Shown here: in pieces, positions 16,456 to 25,654 of the stretch
Numbering within the stretch: the first letter of the stretch is position 1
Layout of the letters: every line of letters begins with the position of its first letter
NCBI RefSeq assembly: GCF_900113335.1
Contig: NZ_FOOX01000023.1
Coordinates: forward strand, 24,001 to 86,942
Length of the DNA: 62,942 nt
Origin: Desulfotruncus arcticus DSM 17038
GTDB taxonomy: Bacteria > Bacillota > Desulfotomaculia > Desulfotomaculales > Desulfallaceae
Direction of reading: 5' to 3'
Notes under the pieces: model-generated
Told to the model about the DNA's origin: nothing
What the model saw: only the letters and a program-made list of their open reading frames with translations
Database searches by the model: none
Made by a program: the position numbers and the translations under genes

Positions 16456-16611
16456 ACCATTTCACACTCTCTTATTTTCCGCCTCACACCCACACTCCGT
16501 AAACATGCATCTTTTTGATGAATTAAACATGTTTTTTACTTCATATTGGAACAAAGCACCTATAACTGAATATATTGTTAAACATAATGTAATATTTTGG
16601 AGGTATGTCTT

Positions 16612-16848
16612 TTGAGCAAGGAAAAACAACAACCAGACACCAATCCCAAAACGGCCAATGCCCCAAATACCAGTCAATATGCCGGCTATTACCCTGGCAG
16701 CCCGAATATACCTGGTTTAGAGCTTGCCAGGGCTTATATCCCTATTCAAAGGCTTGGTGGGCAACTATATCCACCGGCTGTGGCTTTAGAAAAAGGAACA
16801 TTATTCCCTGAATTGTATAGGCCATGGCCTGCTAAGGTTGGGAGGTGA
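16612..16848 (+). CDS. cotJA: Spore coat-associated protein CotJA
   Basis: A 78-residue protein with a polar Pro/Asn-rich N-terminus and the conserved CotJA core LARAYIPIQRLGGQLYPPAVAL ending LFPELYRPWP. The start is a TTG at 16612 with GGAGG eight bases upstream; the family N-terminus (MSKEKQ) supports this. First gene of cotJABC, expressed in the mother cell under sigma-E control in Bacillus and needed for CotJC assembly into the coat. Confidence 0.9.
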   Translation: MSKEKQQPDTNPKTANAPNTSQYAGYYPGSPNIPGLELARAYIPIQRLGGQLYPPAVALEKGTLFPELYRPWPAKVGR

Positions 16849-16852
16849 TTTT

Positions 16853-17116
16853 ATGGCCGATTACAATCAAGCCAAAATGCTACTGGAAATACAGCAATTA
16901 TCATTCGTTGCAGTTGAATTGAATTTATATTTGGATACTCACCCCGAAGACCAGCAAGCACTGGCATTATATAACAGTACACACCAGAGCTTGATGCAAT
17001 GTGTAAGAAAATATGAAAGTATTTATGGCCCTTTAGTTAATTTTGGTTACTCCCCCGCCATGCAAAATTATTGGAAATGGGTGGATAGCCCGTGGCCCTG
17101 GGAAATTAAATATTAA
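16853..17116 (+). CDS. cotJB: Spore coat protein CotJB
   Basis: An 87-residue helical protein with the CotJB signature: LLEIQQLSFVAVELNLYLDTHP and the C-terminal GPLVNFG...WKWVDSPWPWE Trp-rich motif. ATG 16853 is preceded by GGGAGGTGAT which overlaps the end of cotJA, so translation is coupled. Needed for CotJC coat localisation. Confidence 0.93.
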   Translation: MADYNQAKMLLEIQQLSFVAVELNLYLDTHPEDQQALALYNSTHQSLMQCVRKYESIYGPLVNFGYSPAMQNYWKWVDSPWPWEIKY

Positions 17117-17146
17117 TGTTATAAAAAGAAGAAAGGAATTGTAAAA

Positions 17147-17719
17147 ATGTGGCTATATGAAAAAAAACTGCAATATCCAGTAAAGGTTAGTGCTCCTAAC
17201 CCGCGTCTGGCTAAATATGTCATCACCCAGTATGGCGGGCCGGAAGGGGAGTCATCGGCTGCACTTCGCTATTTAAATATGCGTTATACAATGCCAACAG
17301 GTAAAGCAAAGGGTGTTTTAACCGACATTGGAACAGAAGAAATGGCCCATATGGAAATCATAGCAACGCTTGTCTATAAACTGCTGGAAGGTGCCCCGGT
17401 AGAAGCCATTAAAGCTGCGGATTTAGGCGCCCATTACGCAGACCACGGCAAGTCATTATACTGGGAAAACGCTGCCGGGGTGCCCTGGATTGCAGCGTAT
17501 GTTTCAGCTACGGATGATCCGGTTGCCGACCTGCATGAAAACCTGGCCGCGGAACAGAAAGCCAGGGCGGTTTATGAAAACCTGATTAAATTATCTGACG
17601 ACCCCCTGGTTACTGATGTTTTGCGATTCTTAAGGGAGAGAGAAATTGTACACTACCAGCGGTTTGGTGAAACTTTAATGGAAGTTGAGGAGTATTGCCG
17701 CCAGAAAAAGATTTTTTAA
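17147..17719 (+). CDS. cotJC: Spore coat protein CotJC, manganese catalase family
   Basis: A 190-residue ferritin-like protein of the Mn-catalase family. Likely di-metal ligands are in GGPEGESSAALRYL, IGTEEMAHMEII, AAEQKARAVYENL and EREIVHYQRF, matching the Glu/His pairs of Mn-catalases. It is a coat protein and may remove hydrogen peroxide. Follows cotJB by 30 bases with AAAGGAAT as ribosome binding site; a strong terminator follows at once. Confidence 0.93.
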   Translation: MWLYEKKLQYPVKVSAPNPRLAKYVITQYGGPEGESSAALRYLNMRYTMPTGKAKGVLTDIGTEEMAHMEIIATLVYKLLEGAPVEAIKAADLGAHYADHGKSLYWENAAGVPWIAAYVSATDDPVADLHENLAAEQKARAVYENLIKLSDDPLVTDVLRFLREREIVHYQRFGETLMEVEEYCRQKKIF

Positions 17720-17726
17720 ACAAGTT

Positions 17727-17763
17727 TACAAAGCCTGACGATATAAAAACGTCAGGCTTTGTA
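17727..17763. terminator. Terminator of cotJABC
   Basis: Perfect 14-bp inverted repeat (17727-17740 with 17750-17763), eight bases after the cotJC stop. Confidence 0.75.
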
Positions 17764-17952
17764 TATCCCCTTAATTAAATTTCTGATATCCATCGGCCCA
17801 ATTAAGGCTGAGGAATCCCAATTCCTGTTTAAGTAGTATTCTAGTATTTTTATATGCAAAAAAAGGAATTAACAAGTTAGGTGTCAAAAATAATAGATAA
17901 TTTGGTGAATATGAATTTTTTTTGCTTGTAAAAATGGATCGGGGGAAGAGCA

Positions 17953-19866
17953 TTGGATTGCGGCTTTTTTAAAAAGCGAATTCACATAAAAAGAAGCATG
18001 CAGTTAAAACAAGTTACCCTGCGCCTCACCCAGGCGGAAAAGAATTTAAAAAATATCGAATGGCTGTTAACCCGTTCAAACACCCGGCAAAACAATGGGG
18101 CTAAAGTTTTGGGACAACCCTACGGCAGCCTAGCCGAGCTTAATACCTGCCGCCGTATTTTGAACGCAGTGGGAGAGGAAATCTTACACAGGGTTGCCCA
18201 CGATTATTTGGACTTAATGGAGACCGCATCGGCCATTTACGAAAAAAACGGGGACTATGCCATGGACACTTTCACTTCCGGTTGGTGCCGCTTCCTTAAC
18301 CAGGCCTCGTTTAATCTTTGCCACACGACTGATAATAAGAAAGCACTGACTTCTGGCAAATGGCACTGCCATGAATCATGTTGGACAGAATCCGCCAAGG
18401 TTGCTATTGAAACAGCTAAGCCTGTTGACATTGAGTGCCGCGGAGGGATTCGCATTTATGCGGTTCCATTAGTGGCAAAGGGTGAAGCAATCGGTGCCAT
18501 CAACTTTGCCTACGGCAGCCCGCCCACAGATCATAACAGATTGCAGGAGATTGCAGAGCTTTATCGCGTGCCAACCGATAAACTGATGCAATTGGCCGTT
18601 ACGTACCTGCACCGGCCGCCTTATATTATAGATATTGCCAAGCAGCGACTACATACTTCGGCTATACTCATTAGCACCATTGTTGAACGCAAAGAAATGG
18701 AAGATGAGTTTAAAAGGGTTAACCAAAAATTAGTGCAGGAAATCGCCGAGCGCAAAGTAATTGAGGCAGAACTGCGGGAAAGCAGGGAAATCTACCGCTC
18801 GTTATTTAATAATTGCCCGGAAGCGATACTGCTTACCGACCCGGATGACGGTAGAATTTATGCCGCCAATCACGGGGCCTGTCAAATTTTTGGTTATACA
18901 GAGAAGGAGTTGCTCGAAATCAACAGAGATAGCATTGTTGATCTGGCAGACCCCAGATTGCCGCTTTTCCGGGCAGAAAAGGCATGTAAGGGTTCCGCTA
19001 AAGGAGAATTAGATTACAAACGCAAAAACGGTACAATTTTCCCCGGTGAAGTAACAGCTGCTTTATTTATAGATAAAAATGGCTATCCCCGGGCAACAAT
19101 GGTCATACGTGACATTACCCAGCGCAAACAGGATGAACAGAAAATATGGCAACTGAACCAAAATTTACAGCGGCGGGCCATGGAATTGGAGGTTATCAAT
19201 AAAGAACTGGCATCTTTTAGCTATTCCGTCTCTCATGATTTACGAAGCCCTTTGCGGAGCATTGACGGCTTCAGCCAGGTATTATTAGAGGATTATGCCG
19301 ATAAATTAGATAGCCAGGGCCGGGATTATTTACGGCGTGTGCGGCAAGCCAGTCAACGCATGGGACAACTGATTGACGATTTATTAAAACTTTCGCGGGT
19401 CACCAGACAGGAGTTAACTTTGAGTAACGTGGACCTGACTGCACTGGCCTGGCAGATCATCGCCAATTTGCATGATAAACAGCCCGAGCGCTCAGTGGAA
19501 TGCGTTATTACCCCGGGCATGACTGTTCAAGGCGATGCAAGGCTGATCAAGATTGCACTGGAAAACCTGCTGGGTAATGCCTGGAAGTTTACCGACAAGG
19601 TCCTTAACTCAAAAATTGAATTCGGCGTCCTGGAACAAAAAGGCAAAACTGTTTATTACATAAGTGATAACGGCGCAGGCTTTGAAATGGAATACTCAAG
19701 CAAGATGTTCGGAGCCTTCCAGCGTCTCCACAACATGAATGAATTTCCGGGCAACGGCATTGGGCTGGCCACCGTCCAGCGCATCATCCACCGCCACGGG
19801 GGACAGGTTTGGGCTAAGGGCACAGTTAACCAAGGGGCAATTTTTTACTTTACGTTAAAAGTCTAA
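17953..19866 (+). CDS. PocR-domain/PAS sensor histidine kinase
   Basis: A 637-residue cytosolic kinase. Residues about 50-215 resemble the PocR ligand-binding domain (Cys-containing KWHCHESCW and IECRGGIRIYAVPLVAKGEAIGAINF). A coiled linker leads to a PAS domain (about 275-395, NCPEAILLTDPDDGRIYAAN), then HisKA (H-box SVSHDLRSPLRSIDGF) and HATPase (N-box ALENLLGNAWKFT, G1 DNGAGF, G2 GNGIGLATV). All catalytic motifs are intact. The C-terminal half resembles phytochrome-type kinases that pair with Rcp1-like regulators, as found directly downstream. Start TTG 17953 is uncertain; an ATG lies 15 codons later. Confidence 0.9.
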   Translation: MDCGFFKKRIHIKRSMQLKQVTLRLTQAEKNLKNIEWLLTRSNTRQNNGAKVLGQPYGSLAELNTCRRILNAVGEEILHRVAHDYLDLMETASAIYEKNGDYAMDTFTSGWCRFLNQASFNLCHTTDNKKALTSGKWHCHESCWTESAKVAIETAKPVDIECRGGIRIYAVPLVAKGEAIGAINFAYGSPPTDHNRLQEIAELYRVPTDKLMQLAVTYLHRPPYIIDIAKQRLHTSAILISTIVERKEMEDEFKRVNQKLVQEIAERKVIEAELRESREIYRSLFNNCPEAILLTDPDDGRIYAANHGACQIFGYTEKELLEINRDSIVDLADPRLPLFRAEKACKGSAKGELDYKRKNGTIFPGEVTAALFIDKNGYPRATMVIRDITQRKQDEQKIWQLNQNLQRRAMELEVINKELASFSYSVSHDLRSPLRSIDGFSQVLLEDYADKLDSQGRDYLRRVRQASQRMGQLIDDLLKLSRVTRQELTLSNVDLTALAWQIIANLHDKQPERSVECVITPGMTVQGDARLIKIALENLLGNAWKFTDKVLNSKIEFGVLEQKGKTVYYISDNGAGFEMEYSSKMFGAFQRLHNMNEFPGNGIGLATVQRIIHRHGGQVWAKGTVNQGAIFYFTLKV

Positions 19867-19914
19867 CGCCAATAAACCGCCTTAATCAAAATATGCAACA
19901 GGAGGTAATCTATC

Positions 19915-20352
19915 ATGGACAAAAACATTATCTTATTAGTTGAGGACAACCCCGATGATGTGGAATTGACCAGGCGGGCGCTCAGGAAAAACAATTTAAT
20001 TAATGAAATTATCGTAGCTCAGAATGGAGCGGAAGCGCTGGATTATCTGTTCGGTACCGGCGCATATACAGACCGGGACATTAATACTACGCCGACACTG
20101 GTTTTACTTGACCTAAAGCTGCCCAAAATTGACGGTCTGGAAGTATTAAGGAGAATTCGCGCCGACGAGCGGACCAAATACCTTTCGGTCGTAATTCTCA
20201 CTTCCTCCAGCGAAGAACAAGATATTATCAGCAGTTATGATTTAGGAGCCAACAGCTATGTCCGCAAGCCGGTTGATTTCAATCAATTCACCGAGGCGGT
20301 GCGGCAGTTGGGACTCTACTGGATGGTTCTTAATGAGATTCCGCGGAGGTAA
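19915..20352 (+). CDS. Single-domain response regulator, Rcp1-like
   Basis: A 145-residue receiver domain without output domain. The acidic pocket (VEDNPDD), phospho-acceptor (LLDLKLPKIDG), Thr/Ser (ILTSSSEEQD) and Lys (VRKPVDFNQF) are all present. Sequence style (DDVELTRRALRKNN) matches Rcp1-like regulators cognate to phytochrome-type kinases. RBS GGAGG precedes ATG; it lies 48 bases after the PocR kinase gene and five bases before the hybrid kinase, so the three likely form one pathway. Confidence 0.93.
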   Translation: MDKNIILLVEDNPDDVELTRRALRKNNLINEIIVAQNGAEALDYLFGTGAYTDRDINTTPTLVLLDLKLPKIDGLEVLRRIRADERTKYLSVVILTSSSEEQDIISSYDLGANSYVRKPVDFNQFTEAVRQLGLYWMVLNEIPRR

Positions 20353-20357
20353 GTTTT

Positions 20358-22529
20358 ATGGCCGAAAAACTTTTACGCGTCTTAATTGTGGAGGATTCAG
20401 AAGACGACATGCTGTTGCTGCTGCGGGAACTGCGGCGTGGTGGTTATGATCCCGCTTATGAGCAGGTATGGACGGGGCCTGCGATGTCAAAGGCACTGGA
20501 AACGCGCGAATGGGATTTAATCATCAGCGATTATGTTATGCCGTCCTTTAACGGGCTGACTGCTTTAAAGCTGATGAAAGAACATGGCTATGAAGTGCCT
20601 TTTATTATTTTATCCGGTCAGATTTCCGAAGAAATTGCCGTAGAAACAATGAAGGCAGGTGCACATGATTACATCTTCAAGGGGAATATGGGCAGGCTCA
20701 TCCCGGCCATCGACCGGGAACTGCGCGAAGCCGAAGTCCGCAGGGAAAACAGGTTAGTTGGGAAAAAACTGCAGGCTTCGGAAGAACGTTTTTATAAAAT
20801 ATTTAATGCCAGCCCGGATTTAATGATTATTATTGATTTAGAGACACAAAAGATCATTGAGGTTAACGAAAGCTGGCTTAAAGTTACCGGCCTGCGCAGG
20901 GAAAGCGTTATTGGCCGTACCCGGAATGAATTCAACATGCCTACATTATTAGAAGACCTACAAAAGCTGTGGCATTTGCTCCTGGAACAGGGAGAAGTTC
21001 ATAACCTTGAAATGCCCCTATACAATAACATTGCTAAAACGGGCATCCTTCTGGTGTCGGCTAACATAATTGATTTGGATGACAGAAAGTGCGTTTTAAT
21101 ATTGGCCAAAGAAATTACCAAGTACAAACAGATGGAAGAGGAAGTACAAAACAGCCGGATTCGCTACAGTACTGTTTTTAATCACGCTATTATCGGAATG
21201 GCCGTGCTGAATGCAGAAGGTCTAATTCTGGAAAGCAACCCGGCTTTGCAAAGTTTACTGGGTTACAGTGAACAAGAGCTTAGGGGAATCGCTTTTACGG
21301 AGTTAACTCACCCGGATGACATAAAAAAAGACCTGGATCTTTACAGCAAACTGATAGCTGGTAAATGGGACCAGTACCAGTTGGAAAAGCGATACATTCG
21401 AAAGGACGGCAAAATGCTCTGGGCGAAACTATCAGCTTCTGTTGTACGCAGTTCACTGGGCGATCCTGTTTTTATTATTCGCATGGTGGAAAATATTACC
21501 GAAAGAAAACATGCGGAAAAGGAACTGGACAATTTTTTTGACCTGTCGCTGGACATGCTTTGTATTTTTGATACGAAAGGTTATGTACACCGCATTAATT
21601 CCGCAATTGAAAAGATACTCGGGTACACCAAAGACGATTTGATAGCCAGACAAATAACAGATTTTGTACATCCGGAGGATCTGGAAAAGACAAAAGGTTT
21701 ATACCAGCATCTTAATGCCGGAAAGCCGGTCATAAAACTCAATAACCGTTATTTCTGTAGAGACGGCTCTACAAAATGGCTGGAATGGGTGGCTGTTTAT
21801 GACCCGACACAAGAATTAATATATGCCGTGGCCCGCGATGTTACCGAGCGAAAGCAGTTGGAAAAGGAAATGCTCAGGTTGGAACGTCTCAATCTGGTGG
21901 GAGAAATGGCCGCGGGCATCAGCCACGAGGTCAGAAACCCCATGACCACCATCCGGGGCTTTTTGCAATTATTGTCCGGCAAAGAGGAATGTGCTCATTA
22001 TAAAGGCTATTATAACCTGATGATTGAAGAATTGGACCGGGCCAACTCCATTATCACCGAATTTCTCTCCCTGGGTAGAAATAAAGAAACAAAGCTGAAA
22101 ATGCAAAATTTAAATGACATAATTACTACTCTGCTGCCGTTAATCCAGGCCGACGCCATGCGAATGGACAAGTATATTGAAACCCAATTGAATGCCGTAC
22201 CCGATTTAATGCTTAATGACAAAGAGCTCCGGCAGTTAATTCTTAACCTCACCCGCAACGGGCTGGAAGCCATGCCCCAAAGCGGAGTGGTTACCATAAG
22301 CACCTACACAACCGGACAAGGTGTATGCCTGGAGGTGCAAGATCAGGGGAAAGGGATGTCACCAGAAGTTATCGAGAAGTTAGGTACACCTTTTTTTACC
22401 ACTAAAGACCAGGGTACGGGACTGGGGATGGCAGTGTGCTACGGGATAGCAGCCCGCCACAATGCCAGGATAGGTGTTACCTCCGGAACCGGCGGCACTA
22501 CCTTTATCGTACGGTTCCCGGCGGGATAA
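20358..22529 (+). CDS. Receiver-PAS-PAS-PAS histidine kinase
   Basis: A 723-residue cytosolic protein: N-terminal receiver domain (1-120; EDSEDD, IISDYVMPSFNG, ILSGQ, FKGNMGRL), three PAS domains (about 140-250, 270-390, 395-500), HisKA (GISHEVRNPMTTIRGFLQLL) and HATPase (N-box LILNLTRNGLEAM, G1 DQGKGM, G2 GTGLGMAV). The kinase part is of the Spo0A-phosphorelay-like (KinA/ResE) type seen in clostridia. Because the receiver is N-terminal, it may accept phosphate from the upstream kinase and thereby tune this kinase. No membrane segments. Confidence 0.9.
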   Translation: MAEKLLRVLIVEDSEDDMLLLLRELRRGGYDPAYEQVWTGPAMSKALETREWDLIISDYVMPSFNGLTALKLMKEHGYEVPFIILSGQISEEIAVETMKAGAHDYIFKGNMGRLIPAIDRELREAEVRRENRLVGKKLQASEERFYKIFNASPDLMIIIDLETQKIIEVNESWLKVTGLRRESVIGRTRNEFNMPTLLEDLQKLWHLLLEQGEVHNLEMPLYNNIAKTGILLVSANIIDLDDRKCVLILAKEITKYKQMEEEVQNSRIRYSTVFNHAIIGMAVLNAEGLILESNPALQSLLGYSEQELRGIAFTELTHPDDIKKDLDLYSKLIAGKWDQYQLEKRYIRKDGKMLWAKLSASVVRSSLGDPVFIIRMVENITERKHAEKELDNFFDLSLDMLCIFDTKGYVHRINSAIEKILGYTKDDLIARQITDFVHPEDLEKTKGLYQHLNAGKPVIKLNNRYFCRDGSTKWLEWVAVYDPTQELIYAVARDVTERKQLEKEMLRLERLNLVGEMAAGISHEVRNPMTTIRGFLQLLSGKEECAHYKGYYNLMIEELDRANSIITEFLSLGRNKETKLKMQNLNDIITTLLPLIQADAMRMDKYIETQLNAVPDLMLNDKELRQLILNLTRNGLEAMPQSGVVTISTYTTGQGVCLEVQDQGKGMSPEVIEKLGTPFFTTKDQGTGLGMAVCYGIAARHNARIGVTSGTGGTTFIVRFPAG

Positions 22530-22550
22530 GACAACTATATGAGTCCTTTT

Positions 22551-22763
22551 TCACATCTGGGAGGCCATGACAGTTTTTTGGATATTGTTTGTACCTTCGA
22601 TTAAGGACATCACCCTGGCATCTCGCAAGTATTTTTCGACCGGACACCCTTTAAGATAGCCCCGCCCACCACAAATATCCATAGCCGCGGCGGCAGCTTC
22701 CTGGGCAATACTGCTGCCGGCAAGCTTGGCCAACAGTTTTAACCAAATATTATTGTTTTGTTT
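22551..22763 (-). pseudogene. Acyl-CoA dehydrogenase, C-terminal remnant
   Basis: The minus-strand frame reads WLKLLAKLAGSSIAQEAAAA, then DICGGRGYLKGCPVEKYLRDARV and ends EGTNNIQKTVMASQM. These are the last helices and the EGTNxIQ active-site motif of an acyl-CoA dehydrogenase, about 60-70 of some 380 residues. No N-terminal part precedes it; upstream lies the start region of the intact acyl-CoA dehydrogenase on the other strand. The frame stays open into that region without a credible start. I take it as a truncated gene end, left by deletion or rearrangement. Confidence 0.75.
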
Positions 22764-22789
22764 ACCGGGATTAAGAGAGGAGAATAATT

Positions 22790-24040
22790 GTGTTTGACTT
22801 TATACTTACTGAAGAACAGAAAAAAATTCGCGAAGAAGTCAGGGAACTGGTTAAATGGGTGCCCCGCCAAATGATTATGGACATGGATCAGGACAAGATC
22901 CGTTTTCCCAAGGAGTTTTTACAGGAAGCCGGTAGGCGCAACCTGCTGGGCTGTCGCTACCCCAAACAGTGGGGCGGCCGGGATATGGACTGGGTAACCA
23001 CCTGCATGATAATGGAAGAGGTGGGGACCCTGGGCTACATCTTTGCCTGCGTCTTTGGCGTAGGCGCGGAACTTGTTTGTGACGCCATCATCCTGCACGG
23101 AACCGACGAGCAAAAAGAAAAGTACGTCCAACCACTGCTGGCCGGTGATTTATTTGCCGCCGAATGTCTCACCGAGCCGCGAGCCGGTTCCGACTTCTTC
23201 GGCACATCCTCTATTGCGGAAGACAAAGGAGACTACTTTGTGCTGAACGGGCAGAAGCGTTTCATCGTTGGCGCAGAGGGCGCCGACTTCTTCCTGGTTT
23301 ACGCCCGCACGGATTTTGACCCCAAAGCCCACCCGCATAAAGCGCTGACTTGCTTTATCGTTGACCGCGGGCCGGGCGTTGAAGTGGAATACCTTTACGG
23401 GTTAATGGGGTGCCGCGGCGGCGGTGCCGGGCGTATTGTCTTTAAGGATGTGAAAGTGCCCAAAGAAAATATTGTCGGCAGGTTTAACGGCGCCTATGCC
23501 GTATTTAATACGATGATGATCCCTGAGCGTCTCGGCACTGCTGCCATGACCATCGGCGCCGCTCGCCCCGCTCTGGAAATCGCAACCCAGTACACTTCCC
23601 GGCGCAAGGCCTTTGGCCAGGTCATCAACCAGTTCCAGGGAGTCAGCTTCCAGGTGGCCGAGGCGGCCATACTGCTGGACGCCGCCCGTTCGATAATTTA
23701 TACCACCAGCCGGGCCGTCGATGCCAAAGAGGAGATGAACCTGATCCGGCGCATGGTCAGCGAAACCAAAAAGTTTGTAACCGAATCCTGCCAAAAGGTT
23801 GCCAAAAACGCCATGCAGGTGATGGGCGGAATCGGTTATACCAACGTGTTCCCGGTAGAGCGCATTGTGCGTGACCTGGGTCTGGCCTCAATCTGGACCG
23901 GCACCAACGAGGTGATGTCATTAATCACCGCCCACGAGTGGTACCGCGAGTACCATCAAAATTTAAAAGCCCGCCAGGCCAGGAACTACGAGTTAGATGC
24001 CGCGGAAGCCGAAGCCGCGGATGAGAAAATTTACGAATAA
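22790..24040 (+). CDS. Acyl-CoA dehydrogenase family flavoprotein
   Basis: A 416-residue FAD enzyme of the acyl-CoA dehydrogenase family (alpha,beta-oxidation of acyl-CoA or related substrates). N-terminal helical domain, the middle-domain LTEPRAGSDFFGTSS FAD-binding segment, and a C-terminal helical domain with MQVMGGIGYTNVFPVERIVRDLG. The residue that is the catalytic Glu in the common EGTxxIQ motif is Thr here (WTGTNEVM), so either the base lies elsewhere, as in isovaleryl-CoA dehydrogenase, or the reaction differs. RBS GAGAGGAG, start GTG/TTG region with GTG at 22790. No electron-transfer flavoprotein genes adjoin it. Confidence 0.88.
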   Translation: MFDFILTEEQKKIREEVRELVKWVPRQMIMDMDQDKIRFPKEFLQEAGRRNLLGCRYPKQWGGRDMDWVTTCMIMEEVGTLGYIFACVFGVGAELVCDAIILHGTDEQKEKYVQPLLAGDLFAAECLTEPRAGSDFFGTSSIAEDKGDYFVLNGQKRFIVGAEGADFFLVYARTDFDPKAHPHKALTCFIVDRGPGVEVEYLYGLMGCRGGGAGRIVFKDVKVPKENIVGRFNGAYAVFNTMMIPERLGTAAMTIGAARPALEIATQYTSRRKAFGQVINQFQGVSFQVAEAAILLDAARSIIYTTSRAVDAKEEMNLIRRMVSETKKFVTESCQKVAKNAMQVMGGIGYTNVFPVERIVRDLGLASIWTGTNEVMSLITAHEWYREYHQNLKARQARNYELDAAEAEAADEKIYE

Positions 24041-24101
24041 TTCCCGACAGACCTGCCCCTTTTTTAGGGTTCAGGCCTTTTATTTATAAGCGCTCATAGT
24101 T

Positions 24102-24131
24102 AAGCCGCCCACAAGTGGAGCGGCTTTTTTG
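24102..24131 (+). terminator. Terminator after acyl-CoA dehydrogenase
   Basis: Stem AAGCCGC/GCGGCTT with an inner CCAC/GTGG continuation and a TTTTTT run. Sixty bases after the stop. Confidence 0.7.
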
Positions 24132-24203
24132 TTTCAAGTACCGGTTAAAGAAGTTTAATATTCCCACCGCAGCTATAAACTTTGTTCAACTGATTAGTTA
24201 TTA

Positions 24204-25640
24204 TTACATAGTTTCCTGTGCCAGGCCTCCTTCTTGTTTCACTGCCTGACCTTCTACCGTTTGGCCCGACATACCTTTTTTAAAGAGGTCCATTAAATCA
24301 TATCCGGTAAGACCCTTTACAGTTTCAGGCAAGGTTGATAAAATATCCGTTACATAGCCTGAAACCTTGGCAGCCCCGTGCCCCTGGCCGCTGCCCGAAT
24401 CAACGATAACTATTTTCTCAACTTTGGAAAGCGGTTCGGCAATACTCTTTGCGATTTCGGGCAGTTTGTCAATTATCATTTGCGCTACAGCCGCATCGTT
24501 GTACTGCTTGAACGCTTCTGCTTTTTTAAGCAGGATTTGAGCCTCTGCTTCACCTTTTTTGCGAATTACTTCAACCTCTGCCTCACCTTCAATCTTTTTG
24601 GCCTGGGCATTGGCCTCACCAAGCAGCCTAATACTTTCCGCCTTTGCCTGCGCATCCTGAATGTTCTTGAATTTAACAGCCTCCGCCTGTTTTTCCTGGC
24701 TATACTTTTCAGCATCTGCCTGTAATTTCATTGTCGCCTGAAGCTCCCTCTCCCTGCGCAGTGACTCTTGTTCGGCTAACTCAATTTCCTTTTTCTTTCT
24801 AACAATCTCGATCTGCATCTTTTCCTGCTCCACACTTTGCTGCACCTTGCTGGCCTCTGTATCGTAGGCCAGGTCTGCACCGGCCTTTTTAGTTTCCTGC
24901 TCCTGTCTGTACTGGTGAACTTTCAGCTCTTTTTCCTTGGTGGCTTCAGCTATTTGCGTTTCGGCAATCAGCCTTGCTTCCTCACCCAACCTGTTGGCTT
25001 CAGCAGTTTTAATATGGGTTTCTTTCATCGCTTCCGCTTCGGCTATGTCCGCATCCCGTTTTACTTCTGCGATTCTTTTCTTGCCCAGTGCCTCCAGGTA
25101 ACCATTGTCATCTGAAATATCCCGGATAGTAAAAGCCTTAATCTCCAAACCCATTTCAGCCAGGTCCACAGCGGCCACTTCCTGCACCTGGGAGGCGAAT
25201 TTTTCCCGGTCTTTGTATATTTCTTCAACAGTAAGCTTGGAAATAATCTCCCTCAATTTGCCTTCCAGCACGTCTTTGGCAGTATCTTTAATTACGGCAA
25301 TGGTATCCGCCTCTTTACCCGTATTAAACTGTTCCAGCGCTGAAAGGATGGATTCCTTGTCGGACTTAACCTTAATCACTGCCACACCGTCGGCCTTGAT
25401 ATCGACACCCTGCTCAGTCAGCGCGCCCCTGGTTTCGACGCTGATTTTCATATTCTCCAGTGATATCCTGTCAGATCGCTCCAACAGCGGGATGACAAAC
25501 CCGCCACCGCCGGAAATCACCCTTTTTTTCAAACCGGTTACCACCAGGGCCTTATCCTGGGGAACCTTCTTCCACATAGTTGCCACACTTAGAGAAAGCA
25601 GGATTATTACTGCAACAATAACAAATGCTGTTAGATACAC
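24204..25640 (-). CDS. Flotillin family protein (FloT/YuaG-like)
   Basis: About 478 residues: an N-terminal membrane segment (about 5-25), an SPFH/band-7 domain (PQDKALVVTGLKKRVISGGGG ... LTVEEIYKDREKF), then long EA-rich coiled-coil repeats (AEVKRDADIAEAEAM onward) and a C-terminal VSGYVTDILSTLPETVKGLTG tail. Flotillins scaffold membrane microdomains. The ATG at 25646 lies only two bases after AGGAGG, so I prefer the GTG two codons later (25640). Third gene of a pspA-nfeD-flotillin operon, matching yuaF-yuaG of Bacillus. Confidence 0.92.
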   Translation of the reverse strand: MYLTAFVIVAVIILLSLSVATMWKKVPQDKALVVTGLKKRVISGGGGFVIPLLERSDRISLENMKISVETRGALTEQGVDIKADGVAVIKVKSDKESILSALEQFNTGKEADTIAVIKDTAKDVLEGKLREIISKLTVEEIYKDREKFASQVQEVAAVDLAEMGLEIKAFTIRDISDDNGYLEALGKKRIAEVKRDADIAEAEAMKETHIKTAEANRLGEEARLIAETQIAEATKEKELKVHQYRQEQETKKAGADLAYDTEASKVQQSVEQEKMQIEIVRKKKEIELAEQESLRRERELQATMKLQADAEKYSQEKQAEAVKFKNIQDAQAKAESIRLLGEANAQAKKIEGEAEVEVIRKKGEAEAQILLKKAEAFKQYNDAAVAQMIIDKLPEIAKSIAEPLSKVEKIVIVDSGSGQGHGAAKVSGYVTDILSTLPETVKGLTGYDLMDLFKKGMSGQTVEGQAVKQEGGLAQETM

Positions 25641-25654
25641 ACGCATAACCTCCT

